Shown: one piece after another, positions 56,260 to 64,000 of the stretch
Numbering within the stretch: position 1 is the stretch's first letter
How the letters are laid out: every line of letters starts with the position of its first letter
The notes under the pieces: model-generated
What the model was told of the DNA's origin: nothing
The model's database searches: none
What the model saw: the letters and a program-made list of their open reading frames with translations, nothing else
Assembly (NCBI GenBank): GCA_946902985.2
Contig: OX336396.1
Coordinates: 233,258,797 to 233,322,796, forward strand
Reading direction: 5' to 3'
Length of the DNA stretch: 64,000 bases
Source of the DNA: Meconema thalassinum
Taxonomy: Eukaryota > Arthropoda > Insecta > Orthoptera > Tettigoniidae
Translations under genes and position numbers: made by a program

Positions 56260-57129
56260 ATGGTGAAACAAAGATATGTGGTGAGAAAGACTAAAAATAT
56301 GAGCCTGTCCTTGGCAAAGCCTGGGCTTATGACATTCGTGGACAAGCCCTTGCGAAAGAAAAAAAGAAAAAATAATGTGTTGACCATAAGGAAAGCTCTT
56401 CGTGTAGCACAGAGACATGTTATTCCAAAACGTCAGCGACAGGGTTCAAAACAAGGACGAGTGATTCCCGTCCCTAAACGAGCGGGATTTTTACCTGCAT
56501 TATTCGCTGGTCTGGCTGCTCTGGGTTCACTTTTAGGCGGTGCCAGTGCAGTGGCAAAAACTATTAAAGCCGCGCAACAGGGCAAGCAACAACTCAAAGA
56601 AAGTCAGCGACACAATGAAACAATGGAGGCCATTGCTATGGGGGCTAGAAATGTCAATTTGAAGCCAGCCTTTTATCAACAAGGATTTGGAATTTCACCT
56701 TTTCGAAATAAAATAAAAACATCTTTAACCTCAACCATAGCAAGACATGCCCTGACGCATCAGCAAGTGGAAAGCTATGCTAAACAACTGAAGCTTTCTC
56801 ATTTTCGAGGTGTGTTTATGCGAAAACAATTACCCTCACGACCCTGGAAACATGAATGTGCTGTTGTCAATTTGGATGATCACCGAGGACCTGGAACACA
56901 TTATGTAGCTTATGTCAAAGAGGGATCTACTGTATGGTACTTTGACAGTTTTGGGAATTTGCCCCCGCCCATGGAACTAGTGGCCTATTTTGGAAACAGG
57001 ATCAAGATATATTATAATGTGAAACGTGAGCAAACGTTTAACAGCCAACAGTGTGGACGTTTATGTTTATTTTTTTTATATAAAACGCAACATAAGCAAA
57101 AGCGTCAACAGTATGTCGGTGGAAAGTAA
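56260..57129 (+). CDS. Polinton B core-peptide/adenain-like protease fusion
   Basis: 289 residues from the ATG at 56260; the frame also has a TTG at 56242 that I do not favour. Residues 1-75 are Arg/Lys-rich (KKKRKN, KRQRQGSKQGR), like virion DNA-condensing peptides. About 77-105 is a Gly/Ala/Leu hydrophobic segment (FLPALFAGLAALGSLLGG), then QRHNETMEAIA, typical of pX/pVI-like proteins in these elements. From about 165 on it is a C5-type (adenovirus-like) cysteine protease: HFRGVFMR, then His214 in GTHYVAY, Asp229 in YFDSFGN and Cys265 in QQCGRLC. The family cleaves capsid precursors during maturation. In related elements these are usually two genes. The end overlaps the next ATG by 17 bp. 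Confidence 0.85.
   Translation: MVKQRYVVRKTKNMSLSLAKPGLMTFVDKPLRKKKRKNNVLTIRKALRVAQRHVIPKRQRQGSKQGRVIPVPKRAGFLPALFAGLAALGSLLGGASAVAKTIKAAQQGKQQLKESQRHNETMEAIAMGARNVNLKPAFYQQGFGISPFRNKIKTSLTSTIARHALTHQQVESYAKQLKLSHFRGVFMRKQLPSRPWKHECAVVNLDDHRGPGTHYVAYVKEGSTVWYFDSFGNLPPPMELVAYFGNRIKIYYNVKREQTFNSQQCGRLCLFFLYKTQHKQKRQQYVGGK
57077..57084 (+). promoter_or_regulatory. TATA box for the penton-like gene, inside the protease gene
   Basis: TATATAAA, 36 bp before the ATG at 57113. Confidence 0.5.
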
Positions 57130-57835
57130 GACGTTTACACTGCATGGGCGTGGACCTGAAGTGAGCCTAGACTTTTACCCACCTATCGAATTGAGTGAAA
57201 AACCTTATGGTTTAGGACTTGTTTCTCTTGAAACGTACAATCGAATATACAACATACGTGAAAATGTGAACAACAAGTTTTACTATGATGATTCTGTGCT
57301 CACCCTGAACTCTGGTGGATATACGATAGATGACATTTATGAACACATTTATGTGGTGTTGATCAATGAATATGGTTTAAAGTCATTTCTCGATGGAACG
57401 CGCAAGTTTGAACTTGTAGGAAATACCAACACTCATCGCTGCAGTATTTTTTCTACATTCAACATTGACTTTAAAACTCACCCCGATTCCATTGGTCCAT
57501 TACTAGGATTTAAACCACGTGTGTTAGAGCCCAACAGAAAACATGAATCAGACCATGAAGTGAAATTCATTGAGGACCATCATGTGTCGGTGACGTGTAA
57601 TATTATTAGTCAAGTGTACACCAATCAAGAACCGTCGCATTCGCTTTATGACTTTATTGTAACATCGCCCAATGGCTATATTATTCGTGAAAACCCTCCA
57701 GTGGTGCTTTTTCATTCTGTGGCTGTCGATGGTATTAGTAATATAACATTAAGACTGATCAATAGAGAGCAACAACTCATTGATCTAGATTCTACCACAC
57801 CAGTGACTTACAAATTGGTGCTAAAACCACTATGA
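57113..57835 (+). CDS. Polinton B minor capsid (penton-like, single jelly-roll) protein
   Basis: 240 residues from MSVESKTFTLHG. I chose this ATG because the 29 residues before it overlap the protease frame and do not fit the family. It matches the adintovirus/Polinton penton pattern: NIRENVNNKFYYDD near 45, GGYTIDDIYEHI near 65, a GPLLGFKPRVL segment near 130, HESD, NIISQVYTNQEPSHSLYDF near 165, and a closing YKLVLKPL. The role is to close the icosahedral vertices. Its stop overlaps the next start by 4 bp (ATGA). Confidence 0.85.
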   Translation: MSVESKTFTLHGRGPEVSLDFYPPIELSEKPYGLGLVSLETYNRIYNIRENVNNKFYYDDSVLTLNSGGYTIDDIYEHIYVVLINEYGLKSFLDGTRKFELVGNTNTHRCSIFSTFNIDFKTHPDSIGPLLGFKPRVLEPNRKHESDHEVKFIEDHHVSVTCNIISQVYTNQEPSHSLYDFIVTSPNGYIIRENPPVVLFHSVAVDGISNITLRLINREQQLIDLDSTTPVTYKLVLKPL

Positions 57836-58020
57836 AGTTTGTATATAAAGCACCAGCACCGTCTAGGAATGGTGTTAGTTGTTTACCACGTGAATATACG
57901 TTAACATCTCAGAACAAGCAGATTTTACAGCATTTGGGTTACCACTTTAACCCCCGCGATGAATTCTATCCTAGAGGTAGCAAACCACATCGAGGAGCAA
58001 CCAGGAGCGGTAAGAATTGA
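57832..58020 (+). CDS. Small ORF between penton-like and major capsid genes
   Basis: 62 codons, begun at the ATGA overlap with the upstream stop and overlapping the capsid gene start at 57959 by 62 bp. Its middle (REYTLTSQNKQILQHLGYHF) looks structured, and its end (RGSKPHRGATRSGKN) is basic. A TATATAAA at 57842-57849 sits inside it and may serve the capsid gene. I do not recognise the product. The tight overlap suggests a real gene. Confidence 0.5.
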   Translation: MKFVYKAPAPSRNGVSCLPREYTLTSQNKQILQHLGYHFNPRDEFYPRGSKPHRGATRSGKN

Positions 58021-59174
58021 TCTGCATTCTTATCAAGCTCAAACACCTGGACTCAATAACAATGATGAAATTCAATTTGTTATCAACAACCAAGATATTT
58101 ACACCCTACCGCATGAAATTGTTATTCAGATTGAAGGTCGACTCACCAAAGCCGATGGCTCTACACCCACTACATCCAAGTTAGCCAACCATGCTTTCGC
58201 CTTTCTGTTTTCTGAAGTGCGTTATGTGATTAACGATATCGTGGTGGATAGCACTCGAAATGTGGGTATTTCCAGTGTCATGAAACTATATCCCTCTTAT
58301 AGTGAGGAAGAAGCTAAAACACTTTGCATGGCGGGTTGGTGCCCTGACTCGACCAATGACTGGATGGTACACACCGATGGCGCCTTCACTGGATATTTAC
58401 CTCTTAAACTGATTTTAGGCTTTGCTGAAGATCACCAGCGCATTGCGGTCAACCCAAGGCAAGGGCTTTATCTGGTGAGAGACAGGAGTGATAATAATGC
58501 ACTCAAGGGAGTCGACAATGCCCCCATTGATTCAAAAATTCAACTACAACGCCTGCTATGGAAAGTGCCTCATGTGACTCTTAAAGATAGCAAAAAAACT
58601 GGACATACTCAAAATGGTAAAGAGAGATATACCTCTACCCATGGAATTTAGAAGCTGGGCACTCCATGAGTACCCGTTATTGCCTACCACCAACACACAT
58701 AGTTGGTCTATAAAAACAGCCCGCTATACAGAGAGACCTCTCTACATGATTGTGGGTTTTCAAACAAATCGCAAGTATCAACAAACCAAAGATGTCACGC
58801 AATTTGATCACCTGCAATTGAGAAATGCACGTCTTTTCCTCAACGGTGCTGTGTTTCCCTATGAAGGGCTGGATTTAGATTTTTCAAAAAATAAGAGTGC
58901 CCCCCTGTACGACTTGTTTTCTAAATTTAGATGGTCGTATTATCAAAAAGAGAATTGTCCAATGTTGTCACCCCAAGCTTTTAAGACAAGGGCGCCACTG
59001 ATTGTCTTTGACTGTTCCTACTTGGAAGAGTCTGTCAAACCATCCAATATTGACATTCGACTAGATTTTGAAACGCATGACAATGTTCCAGCCAATACCA
59101 CGGCCTACTGTTTGATTATTCATCACAAACAAGTCAACTATTATCCACTGTCCAACCAAGTGACAAGTGTATAA
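57959..59174 (+). pseudogene. Polinton B major capsid protein (hexon-like, double jelly-roll), one frameshift
   Basis: The first part (57959-58651) carries the family's start (...DLHSYQAQTPGLNNND, ANHAFAFLFSEVRYVIND, GYLPLKLILGFAED, LLWKVPHVTL). The second part is in the +1 frame and is readable at 58614-59174 with FRSWALHEYPLLPTT, RKYQQTKDVTQFDH, LDLDFSKNKSAPLY and NTTAYCLIIHHKQV. The break lies in a seven-A run at about 58592-58598; a one-base length change there accounts for it. Together about 400 codons, the length of the family in arthropods. Without restoration by ribosomal slippage, no full capsid protein is made. Confidence 0.88.
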
Positions 59175-59177
59175 ATA
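59170..59177 (+). promoter_or_regulatory. TATA box of the BIR gene, overlapping the capsid stop codon
   Basis: TATAAATA whose TAA (59172-59174) is also the capsid stop. It is 38 bp before the BIR ATG at 59208. Confidence 0.6.
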
Positions 59178-59207
59178 GCAGGTCAACACACATCAAACCA
59201 CTCAGTC

Positions 59208-59741
59208 ATGTCTTGCTTTCAAGCCTCGAGAGAAGTTACATCCATGAATTTAAAATCTGAGGAACAACGTTTCAAGACATTTGTCACATGGCCGGTGCCT
59301 TTTATAAACCCTCAAGCCTTAGCAGCCGCTGGATTCTACTATTTAAAAAGAAGAGATGAAGTGAAATGTGTGTTTTGTCCCATCATCTTAGACCAATGGC
59401 AAGAGAGCGATGAACCCATGCAGGAACATCAGCGCTGGTCACCTGCCTGTCCCTACCTGTGCAGAATGGAGGTGGGTAATATACCCTGCCATTCAAGTTA
59501 CCCCTCACTCATGCCTCTAAGTGATGAAACAAGTTATGATACGTGTGGACTTTATGGTGCCGGCAGTGCTTCAGTGAGCAGCTCACAGTCAAAAACATCC
59601 AGTTTAGAGACATTGGGATATCATCGGTGTTATGGACACTATAAACACAAAAGACTTTTTTGTTGTATGAGATGGTACCGTCTCTATCCTAGAATGAAAA
59701 AGGAATGTAAAACTTGTTATGCTAATAAAATAATGAAATAA
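59208..59741 (+). CDS. BIR-domain (inhibitor-of-apoptosis-like) protein
   Basis: 177 residues. One BIR domain at about 17-90: RFKTFVTWP start, GFYYLKRRDEVKC, then zinc ligands CVFC, His and Cys in the exact C-x2-C-x16-H-x6-C spacing. The Gly that usually follows the second Cys is Pro. The remaining 85 residues contain a Ser/Thr-rich stretch and a Cys-rich end (CYGHYKHKRLFCC ... CKTCY) that is not a standard RING finger. Known BIR proteins bind caspases or their activators and block cell death. A viral-type anti-apoptotic role is the likely use here. Its stop codon is part of an AAATAAA polyadenylation-like signal. Confidence 0.88.
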   Translation: MSCFQASREVTSMNLKSEEQRFKTFVTWPVPFINPQALAAAGFYYLKRRDEVKCVFCPIILDQWQESDEPMQEHQRWSPACPYLCRMEVGNIPCHSSYPSLMPLSDETSYDTCGLYGAGSASVSSSQSKTSSLETLGYHRCYGHYKHKRLFCCMRWYRLYPRMKKECKTCYANKIMK

Positions 59742-59861
59742 AAAAATTGGTTGTTGTTGTTATATTATTATTTCTTATGCCCTCCCCCCCTGTCATATCC
59801 TAACCTCTATAGTGACCACTCGATGTTTTTCTTTTCTTTTACTAGATTGGAATGTAAGTAA

Positions 59862-60480
59862 ATGACATGGGTACATCTTACTGAACAATTGTCAGTCTGT
59901 GGTCAGTTGGACTTGATCCAGACAAGAGTGAACATGTTGCGTACACTGATTGTCGACTGTCAAGGGTTTAAAATTGGAGATAACAAATTTATAAAGAAGT
60001 GGCCATCATCGATTGTTCCACTTTTTGGATATCACAAGCTACTCATTTGGTGTTTAAACCACCTTATGCGTTTGATTTGTTGTGTGATAAAGACCGTAAA
60101 CAAACCCAGTGGATTGAAACTCATATGCAACTAGACTGGAAGCGAGGAACCATTTCATATAAGCACCTGGACATGGTCATGAAAGCCCACTTGTCTTCTG
60201 CCCATGTAATATTTGTGAAAGGTAGTGAAAAACGTCAATGGCTACAACCATTTTTAGCGTCTTACTGTCAATGTATCGATTTAATGGACATGGGCTGTCC
60301 ATCGCTGCAAACACTCATGGATCGCTGCCCCTGTGACAATATTACCCATAAAGCCTTGGCACAGGTGTGGCAATTGTTTCATTGGCTATCCACCAATGCC
60401 TGCTGGGAGTTGTTAAATAAAATTAAAACTAAAGGTTTACCCGTGAATGACACCAGTGAGATTTCTACAAGCGACGTGTA
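59862..60480 (+). pseudogene. Uncharacterised Polinton gene, one frameshift (possible nuclease-like N-terminus)
   Basis: From the ATG at 59862 to about 59995 one frame reads MLRTLIVDCQGFKIGDNKFI. From there the minus-one frame continues with IIDCSTFWISQATHLVFKPPYAF, VIFVKGSEKRQWLQPFL and CQCIDLMDMGCPSLQTL, to 60480. A single lost base near 59990-60000 explains the break. Proteins of this pattern recur in arthropod genomes. The D-x-Q start and VKG.EK. spacing recall an RNase H/DnaQ-like fold, but the second acidic residue of a DEDD exonuclease is absent, so I assign no function. Confidence 0.55.
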
Positions 60481-60497
60481 AACATCAACGTGATACC

Positions 60498-60957
60498 ATG
60501 GAGAAAGGGGATGCTAACCGATTAAGCGATTGGAAAGTTCTTTGTGTGTAAAAAGAAACTAGACAGTTTTACTAAAGAAGAATTATTGGCTCTTCCAAAA
60601 TCATTCATTTATTATGTCGCAGCAAATGCAGTGAAAGAAATCTGGCAACATGTACCAAAATCATGGACTCAAGACCCTGTGTTAAGTGAATTGCAACCAT
60701 GTACAGATTATGATCACCATAAGCAAGTGGCTATGGCAAAAATACCCTCTATGCGACAGTGTGCTACTTGTCAGCTAGTCATACTGTATCATGGTCATAA
60801 AAGTCAGTGTAAAGACTTTGTTTCCTCATACCACGGGAGTAATGAAGAAAAAAAGCAACAACAACAAACATCATCCACAGAAGAGGAGGAAGATCAAACC
60901 TTTTTACCATCGATGGAAAAGGATATGCCAGACCTGTACTGGCAATGGCATCATTAA
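60498..60957 (+). pseudogene. Uncharacterised Cys/His-containing Polinton gene, probable frameshift
   Basis: The ATG at 60498 opens a frame that stops at 60549 after a TGTGTGT run. From the GTG at 60544 an adjacent frame is open to 60957 (137 codons). A two-base length change in the TG run would join them. The body has a C-x2-C...H-x-H...C arrangement (CATCQLVILYHGHKSQC) that could bind zinc, and a Glu/Gln-rich tail. No family recognised. The frame downstream (to 61117) is probably not coding. Confidence 0.45.
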
Positions 60958-61309
60958 CAAAGTAATTCAATACTTGACTTTCGAAATCTACCTACCTGGT
61001 TATTATTTGTGTAGTCCTGGAACTTGTCTTGAAGAACCTTTGCAGCATAGTGATATACCTATTAATCCTTTGGATCAAGCATGCACCTTTCTTATCACCA
61101 CAGTCATTCTGCATTAAGACGTGTAGCGGATAAAGTATCTTTGAAAAGCTAAACAACTTTTGACATTCTGTGATGTCTCAGTGGGAGAGAGGTTGGCAGT
61201 CGTCATTGTGATTAGTGTTATAAAAGGAAAGTTGATAATGAGTGGACATGGACATTGAAAAGGATTGAGGAATTGGTATTTTCTTTGTATTCTATTTTTG
61301 TAAAGCTCT

Positions 61310-61362
61310 ATTTGTTGTGAAATAAAAACAAGGTTTACAAGATCACAATGTCTTTTATTTTA
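61310..61362 (+). repeat. First, interrupted unit of the terminator-like tandem repeat
   Basis: TTGTTGTGAAATAAAAACAAGG ... CAATGTCTTTTATTTT, the tail of a ~160-bp unit whose array resumes at 62891. It carries an AATAAA. Confidence 0.7.
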
Positions 61363-62890
61363 AACAAGTAGTTCCGTGAAGAACTATACAGCCTATTTTC
61401 ATATATCCTACTTATGTTAACTGCCACAATCAACATACAAAATTTCAGTTTAATTGCTGTAACAGATTCGTAGATATTGAGAACCGTCTAAATATTTCAG
61501 ATGGTCGCCAGGTTGGATTTTTATTTTTGTACTATTACATTAAGATTATTGTGTACGTGTGGTATTCAAACTTCAATCGCATGATTAGACAACAAGAAGT
61601 AAAAACGAGATTTTAAAATTACGCACAGCAGCCATCTTGTGATAATGCAAACCATTGAAATAAATTAGATGCCAGTGGATCAACATTTGTATAAGCATTT
61701 AACGTGCAACGTTTCACGGCACTCGGATAGTTAATTCGCGAGAAACGTCCATTTAAATATTTATACTTCGCGTCGCCGCCATGTTGGATTTGTGCTCACC
61801 AGGTTCCTGAAAGTCCTATAGGTGAACATATGTTCATAGTCTCTATGAACATTAAAAAATTCAGTTTGGTTGCTGTAAAAGATTCTTAGATATTGATAAC
61901 CGTCTAAATATTTCGGGAGCTCACCATTTAGGAGTGTTGTGTGTATAGGCCAGAGAGTTATGTACCATTCAAGGACAATTATTGCCTAGGTTCATTATTC
62001 AAACTTTCACTTCGATCGCATGATTACGACACAAGAAATTAAAACTTAATTTTAAAATTTCGCACAGCCGCCATCTTGAGGTTATGTAAGCAATTGAATT
62101 AAATTAGATGGCAGTGCATTACAATCTGCAAAATCAATTACTGTACCACATTTCACTGCGCTCAGAGAGTTAAATCACGAGAAAAGTCTATTAAAATATT
62201 TTAAATTCGCTTGGTCGCCATGTTCGTTTCGTACTTTACAAGTTTATGAAATATACATAGGTATACCTGTATCAGTACCCTTTATCACCGTACAAAATTG
62301 CAGGCTGATATCTGTAATAGTTTCGGAGATATAGAATGTCAGTGAAATATTTCGCACAGCCGCCATTTTGAGGTTATGTAAACAATTGAACTAAATTAGA
62401 CTCCAGTGCATTACAATGTGTATAAACATTCGCTGTACCAAGTTTCATTACATTTAGATAGTTAAATCGCGAGAAAAGTCTATTTAAATATCTCAACTTC
62501 GCTTGGCCGCCATGTTGGTTTTACAGTCACCAGGTTTTTGAAAGTCTCATAGGTGAACTTCTAGTAGTGCCCTTTATCACTGTACACAATTTCAGGGCGA
62601 TATCGGTAATAGTTTCGGAGATATTGAATGCTAGTGAAATATTTCGCACAGCCGCCATGTTGGATTGGAGAGACGTAACAAAATTTGAAGGGCACGGTCG
62701 AGGTCGCCGGGAATAGTGCTATGAACTTCCCGAGTTTCATTGAAATCGCTCCAGCCGTTTCGATTTTATTAGGGGGGGACACACACACGAATCACACACA
62801 CACGCACACACACACACACACACACACGCACACACACACGGACAAAAGGTGATCTCATAAGCCTATTTTTTCAAAATTGAAAATAGGCTA
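61363..62890 (-). mobile_element. 145-bp-monomer (HINE-like) element inserted in Polinton B
   Basis: Full-length reverse copy of the element at 16232. CAT ends of the YY1-like boxes lie at 61635, 61782, 61927, 62074, 62221, 62366, 62513 and 62658, with spacings 147, 145, 147, 147, 145, 147 and 145. The CA microsatellite is at 62778-62840 and the start hairpin at 62860-62889. The insertion point is in T/A-rich sequence of the tandem repeat, compatible with a T|T target and no duplication. No coding capacity. Confidence 0.8.
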
Positions 62891-63480
62891 AAAATGGTGA
62901 TAGCCATTTCATTTTTTTCACACATGAATATTTACAATTTCCACTTTACATTTTTTACATTCCCCTTGTTTAGTTTAAACATTCTGTACATTTTTGTTGT
63001 TGTGAAATAAAAAACAAGGTTTACCAGATCACAATGTCTTTTAATTCTAAAAATGGTGATAGTCATTTCTTCATTTTCATTTTTTCACACATGAATATTT
63101 ACAATTTCCACTTTACATTTTTTTTACATTCCCCTTGTTTAGTTCACACATTCTGTACATTTTTTTGTGAAATATAAATAAGGTTCACTGAATCACTATA
63201 TCTTTTAATTTTTAAAAAATGGTGATAGCCATTTCATTTTTCACACATGAATATTTACAATTTCCACTTTTCATTTTTTACATTCCCTTGTTTGGTTTAC
63301 ACATTCTATACATTTTAGTTGTTGTGAAATAAAAAAACAAGGTTTACCAGATTACAATGTCTTTTTAATTTTAAAATGGTGATAGCCATTTCACTTTTTC
63401 ACACATTGATATTTACAATTTCCACTTTACATTTTTTACATTCCCCTTGTTTAGTTCACACATTCAGTAAATTTTTTAAA
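62891..63480. repeat. ~160-bp tandem repeat with polyadenylation-like signals (four units)
   Basis: ATGGTGATAG starts at 62894, 63053, 63219 and 63376 (159, 166 and 157 bp apart). Most units contain GTGAAATAAA or GTGAAATATAAA followed by an AAGGTT(T/C)AC block. It lies between genes pointing towards each other, so transcription termination is a sensible guess. Confidence 0.85.
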
Positions 63481-63656
63481 ATCATTTTTGTAATATACAA
63501 AAGCAAAACATTTTACACTAAAATGTATTACTTATCTTATTTTTACTAAACTACTGTAGCCTAACATTATACATTCTACTTACAGTTTTTACAAAAAAAA
63601 AAAAAAAATACAATATAAAACACACTACAAATATTACAATATAGTGATCATTAGAC

Positions 63657-64000
63657 TTAAGTAAAGTAATAGTCGTCAATACGACTGTTTCCCCAAGCAA
63701 GAGTATTAAATGTTTTGGGTATAATGAATCGTTTGTTGTCTTCATTACTTAAAGCAACTTTGTTCAACAAATTGGTATGTAGCTGATGATTTTTACTTCT
63801 AAATACACACATTTTCTTATATAATACAGGTGGGTTACTAACTATACAGTTCTTATAATCACTTATATCTAACTCTTTACTAACAACATTCTTTTTCACT
63901 CCTTTTAATTTTTTTACTACTACATCATCAATTGTCATATAGCTGTATGATTTAGATTTTGTGCCTACAAAGGTGTCTATAATAACACCAGCACATTCAT
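63657..64000 (-). CDS. Protein-primed DNA polymerase B, C-terminal end only (cut by window edge)
   Basis: Open from the window edge (first full codon at 63998) to the stop at 63657, 113 residues. It starts ECAGVIIDTFVGTKSKSYSY, continues KKLKGVKKNVVSKELDISDYKNC, and ends with the NKRFI...NTLAWGN pattern. In Polinton/adintovirus polymerases the C-terminus has this (F.G...K.YSY ... K.KGVKK ... DYK.C ... TLAWG) order. The polymerase palm and exonuclease domains are beyond the edge. It is convergent with the plus-strand genes. Confidence 0.75.
   Translation of the reverse strand, partial: ECAGVIIDTFVGTKSKSYSYMTIDDVVVKKLKGVKKNVVSKELDISDYKNCIVSNPPVLYKKMCVFRSKNHQLHTNLLNKVALSNEDNKRFIIPKTFNTLAWGNSRIDDYYFT

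Larger units (their letters stand above)
51727..64000. mobile_element. Polinton/Maverick (adintovirus-like) copy B, left end to window edge
   Basis: Starts 5'-AGTAGTGG at 51727, preceded by GGTGGC (51721-51726), the possible 6-bp target. The hallmark genes are all present: integrase, packaging ATPase, adenain-like protease, penton-like and major capsid proteins, and the C-terminus of DNA polymerase B at the right edge. It also carries a fibre-like and a BIR gene. At least four genes are frameshifted (integrase, major capsid, 59862 gene, 60498 gene), and a 1.5-kb element is inserted at 61363. It is therefore a decayed but nearly complete copy whose right end lies outside. Confidence 0.9.

Noticed and set aside
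58592..58614. Programmed ribosomal frameshift in the capsid gene
   Set aside because: The change is in the plus-one direction and the site is not a classical slippery heptamer in frame. A simple homopolymer length change is more likely, though not excluded.

Overview
This window is animal, almost certainly insect, DNA built from transposable elements; I found no host gene. The evidence is an intact BEL/Pao polyprotein, mariner, hAT-like and Tigger-like elements, several tRNA-headed SINE families, non-LTR retrotransposon remnants, two Polinton/adintovirus-like elements and a short run of the insect telomere repeat TTAGG. The density and nesting suggest a large, repeat-rich genome. A polyneopteran (cricket or stick-insect type) is only a guess.

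Layout. 1-9.5 kb: 3' part of a BEL/Pao retrotransposon with a mariner-type transposon inserted behind the pol gene. 9.5-15.2 kb: Polinton copy A (one end only), with core/protease and fibre-like genes on the minus strand and ATPase, a conserved gene and integrase on the plus strand, ending in a minisatellite-bearing terminal repeat. 16.2-20.2 kb: a repeat built of ~145-bp monomers, split by a 5'-truncated non-LTR retrotransposon. 20-37 kb: SINEs, microsatellites, MITE-like elements, a hAT-like element with a minisatellite and palindromic repeats. 37.5-42.2 kb: a second copy of the 145-bp-monomer element, split by a 3.9-kb insertion with a 4-bp target duplication. 42-51 kb: SINE and LINE fragments, a 134-bp tandem repeat and a Tigger-like MITE. 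51.06-51.7 kb: an LTR. 51.7-64 kb: Polinton copy B, running off the right edge and carrying a third 145-bp-monomer element.

How the Polinton genes fit together. Copy B reads, left to right: integrase, conserved gene and packaging ATPase (minus); fibre-like protein, core-peptide/protease fusion, penton-like minor capsid, small ORF, major capsid, BIR (IAP-like) protein and two uncharacterised genes (plus); a tandem repeat rich in polyadenylation signals; and the C-terminus of the protein-primed DNA polymerase B (minus, cut by the window edge). The set covers replication, integration, capsid building and maturation, packaging and possibly attachment and suppression of host apoptosis. TATA boxes lie 35-47 bp before several start codons and often overlap the previous gene's end. 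Both copies are decayed, but at different genes.

Three insertions can be proved inside the window because removing them restores the surrounding repeat period: the LINE at 17.4-19.9 kb, the 3.9-kb element at 37.7-41.6 kb and the LINE fragment at 48.1-48.8 kb. The most unexpected signal is a YY1/PHO-like motif (AANATGGCGGC) repeated every ~145 bp in one family and also present in a second family and in the Polinton terminal repeats.
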